From: an uncultured Bacteroidota bacterium | GTDB taxonomy: Bacteria; Bacteroidota; Bacteroidia; Chitinophagales; Chitinophagaceae | Reading direction: 5' to 3' | Assembly: GCA_903878475.1 (NCBI GenBank) | Contig: CAIRHQ010000181.1 | Coordinates: forward strand, 1-34,718 | Length of the DNA: 34,718 nt | Program-made: the position numbers and the translations under genes | Part shown: positions 1 to 7,360 of the stretch, piece after piece | Position numbering within the stretch: position 1 is the stretch's first letter | Layout of the letters: each line of letters starts with the position of its first letter | The notes under the pieces: generated by a model | Databases searched by the model: none | Seen by the model: the letters and a program-made list of their open reading frames with translations, nothing else | Told to the model about the DNA's origin: nothing

Positions 1-1026
1 ATTGGTAAAGCCCTGAGCCAGGTGGATCTTACTATCTCGGCCGCGGTACTGTCCGTCGATATCCATATTGATATTGGGTACAACCATCGTGTGGTATAAG
101 GCTGTATAAAAAATATGCAGCTTCGAGAGGCTATCAGACTTAACTTCTATTTTACCCAATTCCTGATTCCAGATTTTAGTAGCATCGTTCTTTACTTTCG
201 CAAAATCCCATCCGGGCAATTCTGCTTTAAGGTTTTTTTCGGCACCCTCTGCATTTACCGCAGATAAAGCCACTTTAGCCATCACGATCTTACTGTTGAA
301 TCGGAAAAAAGATTTTACATTTTTTCCGCTTTTTTCCTTTTCCTTTCCAATGAGCTTGTCATCTAACCAGATGCCATAATCAGCAAAAGGAACTGAAAAT
401 TCGATCACAAAATAAACATACTGGTCATTGGCCCATGCCTTGCTTCGTCTTAATCCTGATATTGTATGATCATTGATGATCTTAATAGATGATTCGATCA
501 CTTCATCACGATGTTTCAGATCTAGGATCACCAGGGCATTTTCTGCAGAGGCAAAACTGTATTTATGAAAACCTACGCGATAGGTTGCTGTTAATTCAGC
601 CAGGATATTTTCATCATCGAGCTTTACGGAATAATAACCCGGACTGGCTTTTTCATGGGCATGTTGAAATTTACTTCCGTAAACTTTATTGTCGGGCGAA
701 GGCGTTCCCTGCATGGGCATTAGTAAAATATCGCCATAGTCGCTGCAACCTGTACCACTCAAATGCGTATGCGAGAAACCGAAAATAAAATTATCGCTGT
801 AATGGTATCCGCCGCAACCATCCCATCCATCCATTCGGGTATCGGGACTCAGTTGTACCATCCCATGCGGCAGTACCGCCCCTGGATAAGTATGTCCATG
901 ACCACCGGTACCGATTATGGGATTTACATATTGAGTAAAATTTTTCTGGGCACTGGTATTCAGGGCTTGGCCCATGATGTACACAGTGAAGCATGCAATC
1001 GAGAGTATTTTTTTCACAGCAAACAT
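1..1026 (-). CDS. GH92 alpha-mannosidase, N-terminal part (runs off left edge)
   Basis: The minus strand is open for 342 codons from an ATG at 1026 to the window edge, so the gene is cut at its 3' end; the ORF track omits it because its stop lies outside. The protein starts with a signal peptide (about residues 1-27, ending NTSAQ) and continues into the N-terminal beta-sandwich domain of glycoside hydrolase family 92: NPIIGTGGHGHTYPGA at 35-50, GMVQLSPD at 55-62 and HTHLSG at 86-91. GH92 enzymes are calcium-dependent exo-alpha-mannosidases (mostly alpha-1,2) acting in the periplasm or outer membrane on yeast mannan or N-glycans. The (alpha/alpha)6 catalytic barrel is outside the window, so linkage specificity cannot be judged. 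A weak promoter (TTG, about 20 bases, TATCTTG) can be traced just upstream, overlapping the ssb terminator. Family call firm, substrate inferred. Confidence 0.9.
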   Translation of the reverse strand, partial: MFAVKKILSIACFTVYIMGQALNTSAQKNFTQYVNPIIGTGGHGHTYPGAVLPHGMVQLSPDTRMDGWDGCGGYHYSDNFIFGFSHTHLSGTGCSDYGDILLMPMQGTPSPDNKVYGSKFQHAHEKASPGYYSVKLDDENILAELTATYRVGFHKYSFASAENALVILDLKHRDEVIESSIKIINDHTISGLRRSKAWANDQYVYFVIEFSVPFADYGIWLDDKLIGKEKEKSGKNVKSFFRFNSKIVMAKVALSAVNAEGAEKNLKAELPGWDFAKVKNDATKIWNQELGKIEVKSDSLSKLHIFYTALYHTMVVPNINMDIDGQYRGRDSKIHLAQGFTN

Positions 1027-1068
1027 TTTGCACAAGATAAAACTTTATAAAAGTAGCAGCAATAAAAA

Positions 1069-1086
1069 AGCTCCGCAAGCGGAGCT
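1069..1086 (-). terminator. Rho-independent terminator of ssb
   Basis: AGCTCCGC-AA-GCGGAGCT forms a perfect 8-bp GC-rich stem. Read on the minus strand it is followed at once by TTTTTTATT, the classic U-tract. It lies 25 bases after the ssb stop codon and separates ssb from the GH92 gene. Confidence 0.85.
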
Positions 1087-1111
1087 GTATAAATCATATA
1101 AAATAAAATCA

Positions 1112-1546
1112 TTAGAATGGAAGGTCGTCAGCACCTTCGGCAGTTCCGGCAGGAGCCGAAATGGCCACAGGCCCTTTGCTGATACCGGCGTTGCTTACAT
1201 TACCTGCATTGGAACCAGAACCCTCAGGGCTATTGCCCCCAAGCAATTGTACCGTTTGAACCCGCATGCGCAATGTAGAAGACACTTGTCCTTCTTTATT
1301 GGTATAAGCATCTGCTTCCGGTGATCCTTCTGCATATACCGTTCTGCCTTTTGTGAGGTACTGGGCTACAGCTGTCCTGTCTGTCCAGTAAGCACATTCC
1401 ACCCAGGTGGTGCGCTCTTTTTGGTTGCCCTGTGCATCTTTGAAGCGCTCGGTATGCGCTACACTGAAATTGATCACATTTTTTCCATTCACTTCTTTCA
1501 CGATACAATCTTTTCCAAGATTGCCGATGATCTGTAACTTAATCAT
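1112..1546 (-). CDS. ssb: Single-stranded DNA-binding protein
   Basis: A 144-residue protein of usual bacterial SSB length. Residues 1-104 form the OB fold (IIGNLGKD near the start, FSVAHTER, TTWVECAYW, GRTVYAEGS). A glycine/serine-rich linker follows, and the protein ends in the acidic tail DDLPF, the docking peptide for RecO, PriA, exonuclease I and other repair or replication partners. It acts as a homotetramer coating ssDNA. It is not next to rpsF/rpsR, where a housekeeping ssb often sits, so it could be a second copy. A strong terminator follows it. The start at 1546 gives the standard MIKLQIIGNLG N-terminus. Confidence 0.96.
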   Translation of the reverse strand: MIKLQIIGNLGKDCIVKEVNGKNVINFSVAHTERFKDAQGNQKERTTWVECAYWTDRTAVAQYLTKGRTVYAEGSPEADAYTNKEGQVSSTLRMRVQTVQLLGGNSPEGSGSNAGNVSNAGISKGPVAISAPAGTAEGADDLPF

Positions 1547-1618
1547 AACTGTTTGTTTTTAGTGTTTATTAATCGATGTATCTGAGTTGCTAAAGTTATG
1601 AATTTATGAACACAATCG

Positions 1619-2089
1619 CTAATCCCAAATGGCGGCCCTTGGGGCCTTTAGGGTGCGAAGATAATCCAGTAGCTGCCCGGCATGTACTGATTCATGATAG
1701 GCCATTATCAATAAAAAATCGCCCAGTTTCCGGTTCTGTTTTTTCTCCTTCCGGATAATGCGTACTTCCTCCAGTTCTTTCAAAGAAAAGCTGTTCACCA
1801 TCTTCAGGAATTTCTCGCGATAAGGCTGTGCATTTTTTAGTTCCTCATCAATAGAACCATAAGGATTACCGGTTAGGGGGCATTGATAGCTTCCCATTTC
1901 TCCCCGATGCAATACCAGATGATGATAGATATTTTCTGACTCCAATACATGCCGTATCATCTGGATACAATTCATCGCAGCCGGATCGGGTTTCCAGAAC
2001 AAATGTTCTTCAGAAATATTCATCCAGATCTTTATACTTCTGCGGCGAACCTCTTCAAAATTCAATATCAATAACTCTTTTGTGTTCAT
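1619..2089 (-). CDS. DinB-family protein (DinB/YfiT-like four-helix bundle)
   Basis: A 156-residue protein of the DinB/YfiT fold. The three histidines expected to hold a divalent metal are visible: H47 (MIRHVLES), H132 and H136 (YHESVHAGQL). Despite the family name these are not DNA polymerases; studied members are metal-dependent thiol transferases (bacillithiol- or mycothiol-linked) or damage-inducible proteins of unknown activity. The substrate cannot be predicted here. It lies between ssb and an S24 repressor on the same strand with gaps of 72 and 82 bases, so a loose operon or separate transcription are both possible. A small hairpin CCTTG-AAA-CAAGG lies 12 bases before the start codon and could affect translation. 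Confidence 0.85.
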   Translation of the reverse strand: MNTKELLILNFEEVRRRSIKIWMNISEEHLFWKPDPAAMNCIQMIRHVLESENIYHHLVLHRGEMGSYQCPLTGNPYGSIDEELKNAQPYREKFLKMVNSFSLKELEEVRIIRKEKKQNRKLGDFLLIMAYHESVHAGQLLDYLRTLKAPRAAIWD

Positions 2090-2171
2090 AGTAATTCCTG
2101 CCTTGAAACAAGGTCATTTTTGCCGCTTGAGTTGCCGGTCCTTTAAAACCAGTGCTTCCAGATGGGGATGA

Positions 2172-2924
2172 TTAATTCATTTTCTTCTTTAATGTACTCA
2201 CCTGACTTTGCAGATTATTGACCATACTGGCCAGTGAGTTCACATCCCAGCGTTGCTGCTGGCTGATCTTACTGATCACCATCTGCGCCTGCCAGAGTTC
2301 CATTACATCCTCGGCATTGATCTGATAAGGCTGAAACTGAGGATTATCGCTGATCAGCGTCAATTTATTTTTACTGCGGTTATTCTTTTCCACGCGCTTG
2401 TATACGATCCCTTCATTTCGGCTGACCACTATATACGCCTGATTATTTTTAATATCGGAGGTGTTCTCAATTTTCTCCCCCACGATGATGCTGCCACTGG
2501 GTGTAGGCAGCATGCTATCCCCAATGATCTCGAATGCCCGGTAATTTCCACCGGCGAGCATGGGAAGCGTGAACGTATTGAGCTCATCGATGAACTCACT
2601 GTCGGCATAGCTGGCCAGATAACCCGCCGCTGCTTTCACCGGCACAAAATGAATCAGGTTCCTTTCGGCACTCATCATTTTTTGTTGCCTTCGCTTGGCC
2701 ATATAATTATCTGAGCTGATGCTCAGATCCTTGAGCAGGAGTTCATCCAGACTCAATTTAAATATATCGGCAATGATCTCCAGCACTTCCAGCCTGGGGT
2801 CTGCACGTTCTTCTTCATAGGCTCCGATCAAAGAACGTTTGATACCGAGTTTATTGGCAAATTCTTCCTGCGTCCACCCGCGGAGCTTGCGCAGATATTT
2901 GAGGTTTTGTCCGGCTACTGACAT
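2172..2924 (-). CDS. XRE-type repressor with S24 (LexA/CI-like) autocleavage domain
   Basis: A 250-residue regulator. Residues 5-65 form an XRE helix-turn-helix (GWTQEEFANKLGIKRSLIGAYE). Residues 95-215 form an S24 peptidase domain like LexA, UmuD and phage CI: a candidate cleavage dipeptide A100-G101, nucleophile S137 in GDSMLP, and general base K176 in VYKRV. The last 20 residues form a short coiled coil. Family members bind DNA as dimers and can be inactivated by RecA-stimulated self-cleavage, though many Bacteroidota members are uncharacterised and may use the S24 fold for dimerisation only. No phage genes adjoin it, so it seems chromosomal. Two identical-core dyads precede the gene, suggesting autoregulation. 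Domain call firm, stimulus unknown. Confidence 0.9.
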   Translation of the reverse strand: MSVAGQNLKYLRKLRGWTQEEFANKLGIKRSLIGAYEEERADPRLEVLEIIADIFKLSLDELLLKDLSISSDNYMAKRRQQKMMSAERNLIHFVPVKAAAGYLASYADSEFIDELNTFTLPMLAGGNYRAFEIIGDSMLPTPSGSIIVGEKIENTSDIKNNQAYIVVSRNEGIVYKRVEKNNRSKNKLTLISDNPQFQPYQINAEDVMELWQAQMVISKISQQQRWDVNSLASMVNNLQSQVSTLKKKMN

Positions 2925-2931
2925 GGTACAA

Positions 2932-2967
2932 CTAATTTGATTAGCACAAATATACTAATTTTTTTAG
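2932..2967. promoter_or_regulatory. Twin CTAA-N5-TTAG dyads, candidate operator of the S24 repressor
   Basis: Two 13-bp dyads share the same half-sites: CTAATTTGATTAG at 2932-2944 and CTAATTTTTTTAG at 2955-2967. Their centres are 23 bp apart, about two helical turns. They start 8 bases upstream of the repressor start codon, where an autorepressor would bind. Role is inferred. Confidence 0.55.
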
Positions 2968-3073
2968 TTTCTCCAAATTTATTTTTTTTCCCTTATAAAA
3001 CTTCCCTTTCGGCCAGATATCGGGTTTTTTAAACGAAAACCCACCGGCCTTACCAGCATACGGGCAGTTCCCT

Positions 3074-3081
3074 TATTTTTG
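3074..3081 (+). promoter_or_regulatory. Bacteroidota-type -7 element
   Basis: TATTTTTG matches the TAnnTTTG consensus exactly and lies 16 bases before the ATG at 3098. No clear -33 TTTG was found, so this is a partial match. Confidence 0.4.
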
Positions 3082-3097
3082 CAACAAACTACAAACT

Positions 3098-3562
3098 ATG
3101 AACTATACTTTAGTCATTCACTCCATATTACGCTGGGCCGTTTTATTATTCGGGCTCTGGACCGTAATCAATGCCCTGTCGGGTGTTTTTTCAAAAACAA
3201 AATATACCAATAGCGACAATAGAACCAACCTGTTCTTTATGATCAGTTGTGATATTCAATTGTTACTCGGACTGGTACTTTATTTTAACGGCAGTTGGTT
3301 CAACCTGCTTAAAGCCAATGCTAAAGAAGTGATGAAAGATGGCGCAAACCGGTTCTTTGCTGTAGAACATATCAGCATGATGATCATCGCCTGGCTGCTG
3401 GTGCACCTGGGAAGAAGTATGGTTAAGCGCGCAGATACCGATGCCCAGAAACATAAAAAAAGCCTGATCTGGTTCGGTATTGCCCTGGTCCTGATCCTGG
3501 CTATGATCCCCTGGCCTTTCCGCCAGATAGGCATTTCAAGAGCACTGTTTCCTCAATTTTAA
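3098..3562 (+). CDS. Small four-helix membrane protein, possibly heme-binding
   Basis: A 154-residue integral membrane protein with hydrophobic helices near residues 8-30, 46-64, 90-106 and 122-140. Histidines sit within or at the ends of helices (H8, H91 in VEHIS, H103 in LVHLG), which resembles small cytochrome-b-like membrane proteins seen in Bacteroidota, but no defining motif was recognised and heme binding is only a guess. It has its own -7 element upstream and is followed after 19 bases by surE, so the two are likely co-transcribed. The function is unknown. Confidence 0.75.
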   Translation: MNYTLVIHSILRWAVLLFGLWTVINALSGVFSKTKYTNSDNRTNLFFMISCDIQLLLGLVLYFNGSWFNLLKANAKEVMKDGANRFFAVEHISMMIIAWLLVHLGRSMVKRADTDAQKHKKSLIWFGIALVLILAMIPWPFRQIGISRALFPQF

Positions 3563-3581
3563 TTAAGCGTTTTAATCGTAC

Positions 3582-4367
3582 ATGGCAACCAAGAAGAAAG
3601 AAGAACCCGTAATATTGATCACCAATGACGACGGAATAACGGCACCGGGCATACGCAGTTTAGTAGAAGCTGCCCGTCCACTCGGTAAAGTAGTGGTAGT
3701 AGCCCCGGATAAACCACAAAGCGGTATGGGACATGCCATCACCATTGGTACCCCGCTGCGCATGAACAAAGTGGAAATATTTGAGGGTATTGAAGCCTGG
3801 CAAACATCGGGCACCCCGGTGGATTGCGTAAAGCTGGCGGTTGACAAGATACTTCACCGCAAACCCGATATCTGCCTGAGCGGCATCAACCATGGCGCCA
3901 ACCATTCTATTAATGTGATCTATAGCGGCACTATGAGTGCGGCCATGGAAGCCTCTATTGAAAGTATTCCCAGTATTGGATTCTCATTGCTCGACTACCG
4001 CTATGAAGCCGATTTCAGCGCCGCCATATTTTATGCCAACAAGATCATTAAGATGGTATTGGCCAATAAATTCGACAAACACCTGTTGTTGAATGTGAAC
4101 GTCCCTGCTGTTCCCAAAAATGAGATCAAGGGTATCCGCATCTGCAAACAGGCCTATGCCAAATACAAAGAAGAATTCGATGAACGCAAAGATCCCCAGG
4201 GTAAAAAATATTACTGGCTAACGGGAGAATTCATCAACTTTGATAAAGATAAGGATACCGATGTGTGGGCACTTCAGCATAATTATGTGAGTGTGGTACC
4301 GGTGCAGTTCGACCTGACCAATTATGCATTAAAAAAACAACTGGAAAAAAAGAACCCCTTCAAATGA
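3582..4367 (+). CDS. surE: 5'/3'-nucleotidase SurE
   Basis: A 261-residue cytosolic metal-dependent phosphatase that removes phosphate from nucleoside monophosphates; it is a stationary-phase survival factor in other bacteria. The metal ligands are all visible: D16 and D17 in LITNDDGI, S47 in PQSGMG and N103 in SGINHGAN. The body continues with the conserved IYSGTMSAAMEA. Length is normal. Its stop overlaps the next start by four bases (ATGA), showing translational coupling to the small membrane protein, with lpxB after that. Confidence 0.96.
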   Translation: MATKKKEEPVILITNDDGITAPGIRSLVEAARPLGKVVVVAPDKPQSGMGHAITIGTPLRMNKVEIFEGIEAWQTSGTPVDCVKLAVDKILHRKPDICLSGINHGANHSINVIYSGTMSAAMEASIESIPSIGFSLLDYRYEADFSAAIFYANKIIKMVLANKFDKHLLLNVNVPAVPKNEIKGIRICKQAYAKYKEEFDERKDPQGKKYYWLTGEFINFDKDKDTDVWALQHNYVSVVPVQFDLTNYALKKQLEKKNPFK

Positions 4368-4666
4368 TATTCAAAAAAGATAATTTTCTAATGGGATGTA
4401 TCCTCGGCTTTATTGGCCCCATGATCGGCATCCTCATTTTCAAGTTTGTAAAATTCAGCATCTTCTCTTTTAAAGAAGTGATCCAGTTCATGTATGTTGA
4501 ACCGGGGCACCGTACATTCAGTGTTGCCCTCAGTTTGGCCCTGCTGGTAAATGCCGTGCTGTTCACGCTCTACATCAATGCCCGCAAAGACAGTACAGCC
4601 AAAGGGATCTTCGCACTTACCTGTGCCTATGGCCTGCTGGTGCTCTGCATCAAAACATTCAGTTAA
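4364..4666 (+). CDS. Conserved small membrane protein between surE and lpxB
   Basis: A 100-residue protein with about three hydrophobic helices (roughly residues 8-28, 53-70 and 80-97) and a basic N-terminus (MIFKKDN). It overlaps surE by ATGA. From memory, similar short membrane proteins occur between surE and lpxB in related Bacteroidota; that could not be checked here. No domain was recognised. The position suggests a link to the envelope, but no function is assigned. Confidence 0.8.
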   Translation: MIFKKDNFLMGCILGFIGPMIGILIFKFVKFSIFSFKEVIQFMYVEPGHRTFSVALSLALLVNAVLFTLYINARKDSTAKGIFALTCAYGLLVLCIKTFS

Positions 4667-4766
4667 TCACAGTCTGGCAGATCAGTGAAGCGATCCTATT
4701 TAATCACATCAGGCTTCAGCATTAATACCCTACAATCCTGTAAATTGCAAGAGCAATCAATAACCC

Positions 4767-5879
4767 ATGCGCTATTATATCATTGCCGGAGAAGCCAGTG
4801 GTGACCTGCACGGCAGTAACCTGATCAAAGAGATCTATAAGAACGATCCCGCAGCGAGTATACGTTGCTGGGGTGGCGATAAAATGCAAGCCGCCGGCGC
4901 AACCCTTGTTAAGCATTACCGCGAACTGGCCTTCATGGGATTCACAGAAGTACTCAAGAACCTGGGCACCATTTTTAAAAATCTGGCTTTTTGTAAGGAA
5001 GATATCAAGGCCTTCCAACCCGATACCATGATCCTGATCGATTACCCTGGCTTTAACCTCCGGATCGCAAAATGGGCAAAGGCCGAACATTTCAAGATCA
5101 TTTATTATATCTCACCACAGGTATGGGCATGGAAAGAGAACAGGGTGAAGATGATGAAACAATGCATCGACAAGATGCTGGTGATACTTCCTTTTGAAAA
5201 AGATTATTATCAAACGAAATGGAACTGGACCGTTGACTATGTAGGACATCCCTTAGTGGAAGTAGTAGAAGATTATCAAGAAGCCTATCCATCCATCAAC
5301 CAAGAAGCCCCTACCATTGCATTATTGCCCGGCAGCCGAAAACAGGAGATCCTGAAAAAACTTCCCATCATGCTGGAACAGGCAAAGCATTTTCCTGAAT
5401 TTCAGTTTGTGGTGGCACAGGCGCCCGGACAGGAAGCTTCTTTTTATGAACCCATGCTGAAGCCTTATAGCAATGTATCGGCTGTTGCAAACCAAACCTA
5501 TTCTCTTTTAATGCGATCCACTGCAGCCCTGGTCACCAGCGGCACCGCTACCCTGGAAACCGCTCTGTTTGGCGTGCCGGAAGTGATCTGCTATAAAGGC
5601 AATGCACTATCCTACCAACTGGCCAAAAGATTGATCAAGATCAAGTTCATCGGACTGGTAAACCTGATCATGGATAAAGAAGTGGTGAAAGAACTGATAC
5701 AGGATGAACTGAATGAAAAAAATCTGACACACGAGTTGAAACAACTGCTCAGCAATCCGGAAAAACAAAAACAAATTTCTGAAGACTACTCAAAGTTGAA
5801 ATCATTGTTAAGCCAGGGCGGACACGCCTCCGCCAATGCAGCAAAGATCATTGATGAATTTTTGACGGCTGGAAAATAA
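4767..5879 (+). CDS. lpxB: Lipid-A-disaccharide synthase
   Basis: A 370-residue glycosyltransferase (GT19). It joins UDP-2,3-diacylglucosamine and 2,3-diacylglucosamine-1-phosphate to give the lipid A disaccharide at the inner face of the cytoplasmic membrane. Diagnostic segments are AGEASGDLHG at 7-16, the acceptor-domain YISPQVWAW, LLPGSRKQE for nucleotide-sugar binding, and the C-terminal SGTATLETALFG. Length matches the family. It lies 100 bases after the small membrane protein gene. Its presence confirms a Gram-negative envelope. Other lipid A genes are not in the window. Confidence 0.96.
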   Translation: MRYYIIAGEASGDLHGSNLIKEIYKNDPAASIRCWGGDKMQAAGATLVKHYRELAFMGFTEVLKNLGTIFKNLAFCKEDIKAFQPDTMILIDYPGFNLRIAKWAKAEHFKIIYYISPQVWAWKENRVKMMKQCIDKMLVILPFEKDYYQTKWNWTVDYVGHPLVEVVEDYQEAYPSINQEAPTIALLPGSRKQEILKKLPIMLEQAKHFPEFQFVVAQAPGQEASFYEPMLKPYSNVSAVANQTYSLLMRSTAALVTSGTATLETALFGVPEVICYKGNALSYQLAKRLIKIKFIGLVNLIMDKEVVKELIQDELNEKNLTHELKQLLSNPEKQKQISEDYSKLKSLLSQGGHASANAAKIIDEFLTAGK

Positions 5880-6006
5880 TTGAGCTATTATATCTTCCAT
5901 GATTTTACGGCCATCAGGATCTTCTCCTATACCCACCATTTAACTTTTCGGCTAAAAATTATGGCCTATATTTATACAAGAAAGACAGAAATAATAAACC
6001 CATACT

Positions 6007-6471
6007 ATGACAAAAAGGTTCCTTTTGGCGGCCCTCGTGATCGCCTTGGCTGCCTGTTCCAATGGCCAGATAAAAAAATATACGATCAATAAATCCGATG
6101 CAGCATGGAAGCAGCAACTGAGTGCCGAACAATTTGACGTAACCCGCAAAAAAGGAACGGAAAGGGCCTATTCAGGAAAGTACTGGGACAATCATGCTGC
6201 CGGACAATACAATTGTATCTGCTGCGGTCAACCCTTATTCAGTTCTGATACCAAATTTGATAGCGGAACAGGATGGCCCAGCTTCTGGAAAGCACTGAAC
6301 AAAAAAAACGTTGAAGAGATCACAGATAATAGTTTTGGTATGGTGCGCACAGAAGTGAATTGCAGCAGATGTGGCGCCCACCTGGGACATGTGTTCGATG
6401 ATGGGCCAAAACCTACGGGGCTAAGGTATTGTATGAATTCTGCCAGTTTGGTTTTTGTTGCGGGGAAGTAG
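6007..6471 (+). CDS. msrB: Peptide-methionine (R)-S-oxide reductase, lipoprotein form
   Basis: A 154-residue MsrB with an N-terminal lipoprotein signal: hydrophobic [17 protein letters not shown] with lipobox LAAC at C17, so the enzyme should be anchored in the envelope rather than cytosolic. The fold carries two zinc CxxC pairs (C70/C73 and C119/C122), the substrate segment SGTGWPSFW and the catalytic C142 in RYCMNSASL. An extra cysteine, C72, lies inside the first pair (CICC). It reduces methionine-R-sulfoxide in proteins. Being outside the cytosol it needs an electron donor other than cytosolic thioredoxin. The cytochrome b / Mo oxidoreductase pair starts 166 bases downstream on the same strand. 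Confidence 0.94.
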   Translation: MTKRFLLAALVIALAACSNGQIKKYTINKSDAAWKQQLSAEQFDVTRKKGTERAYSGKYWDNHAAGQYNCICCGQPLFSSDTKFDSGTGWPSFWKALNKKNVEEITDNSFGMVRTEVNCSRCGAHLGHVFDDGPKPTGLRYCMNSASLVFVAGK

Positions 6472-6625
6472 TTTAAGGTTTAAAGTTTAAGGTTTAAAGT
6501 TCATTATAATTGAAGGATTTTACTGTTAACGAAATTCCCTAAACTTCTAAACTCTTAAACCCACCTTAAACTTTAAACTTTAAACCTTAAACGACTTAGA
6601 CCCTTAAACCCTTAAACCCTTAAAC
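6471..6625. repeat. Telomere-like TTTAAG/CTTAAA repeat patch with long inverted arms
   Basis: Right after the msrB stop, copies of GTTTAAG/GTTTAAAG run from 6471 to about 6501. After an unrelated 60-base spacer, the complementary units run from 6562 to 6592 as an inverted arm of about 30 bases; the distal 20 bases (TTAAACTTTAAACCTTAAAC) pair perfectly. Then three exact tandem CCCTTAAA units follow at 6601-6624. The patch fills the msrB-cytochrome b gap. It could form a long A/T-rich hairpin acting as a bidirectional transcription stop, or be a mobile or slippage-derived intergenic repeat. The function is unknown. Confidence 0.8.
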
Positions 6626-6637
6626 GTAAAACCGAAA

Positions 6638-7351
6638 GTGCAGCAAAGAACGATCATAAAAAAACACCCCCTGGCCATTCGTTGGTTTCACTGGATCAAT
6701 TTTCCGGTGCTGGCCATTATGATCTGGAGCGGATTGCTGATCTATTGGGCCAATGATATTTACAGATTAGGCTGGGGAGATAAAACCCTGTTGAAATTCT
6801 TTGATGCCCCGTTTTATAATACCCTGAATATCCCCTACCGGCTGGCAGAGGGCATGAGCTTTCATTTTGTGTTCATGTGGGTATTTTTTCTAAATGGATT
6901 GCTGTATGTGATGTACCTGATATTTTCCAAAGAATACAAACTCTTGCTGCCCAATAAGCAGGCCTGGAAAGAATCCTGGCAAGTGCTGCTGCATTACCTC
7001 AGGATCAGAAAAGGAATGCCGGCACAACTCAAATACAATGCTGCTCAGCGTATAGCCTATACCGTTGTCATACTGATGGGCATCGGATCCTTGCTCACCG
7101 GACTGGCCATTTACAAACCCGTTCAATTCCAGGGTTTGGTATACCTGCTGGGTGGATATGAATGGGCCAGGGCCGAACATTTTATCCTTACCTTATTGTT
7201 CTGTTTGTTCTTCCTGGTGCACCTGATCCAGGTCATTGCCGCTGGCTGGAATAATTTCAGGGGCATGATCACCGGGTTTGAAGTGGTCAAGAAGGCAGAT
7301 AACATAACTGAACAGGAAAAAGCTTCCGAACAAGAAACGAATACTCGTTAA
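6638..7351 (+). CDS. Membrane cytochrome b (Ni/Fe-hydrogenase b-type / b561 family)
   Basis: A 237-residue integral membrane protein with four helices (about 20-38, 74-95, 136-160, 183-203). Histidines sit where a di-heme cytochrome b would need them: H10, H18 (RWFHW), H76 (MSFHF), H181 and H195. It begins HPLAIRWFHWINF, typical of the b-type subunits of hydrogenases, formate dehydrogenases and thiosulfate reductases, which pass quinol electrons to a partner enzyme. The start is a GTG at 6638 directly after the repeat patch with no clear ribosome site. The next gene, nine bases later, encodes a molybdopterin oxidoreductase, so this is most likely its membrane electron donor. Confidence 0.88.
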   Translation: MQQRTIIKKHPLAIRWFHWINFPVLAIMIWSGLLIYWANDIYRLGWGDKTLLKFFDAPFYNTLNIPYRLAEGMSFHFVFMWVFFLNGLLYVMYLIFSKEYKLLLPNKQAWKESWQVLLHYLRIRKGMPAQLKYNAAQRIAYTVVILMGIGSLLTGLAIYKPVQFQGLVYLLGGYEWARAEHFILTLLFCLFFLVHLIQVIAAGWNNFRGMITGFEVVKKADNITEQEKASEQETNTR

Positions 7352-7360
7352 ATCATTACC

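Noticed and set aside
489-1324. ORFs at 489-788, 763-1050, 791-1078 and 974-1324
   Set aside because: They lie in other frames across the GH92 gene and ssb, which have clear family motifs. Their translations look like no known protein.
2101-2113. CCTTG-AAA-CAAGG hairpin before the DinB-fold gene
   Set aside because: A 5-bp stem is common by chance and there is no T-tract. It might affect translation but is too weak for its own entry.
5880-6092. ORF of 70 residues before msrB
   Set aside because: It starts with TTG right at the lpxB stop and overlaps the msrB signal peptide in another frame; no recognisable sequence.
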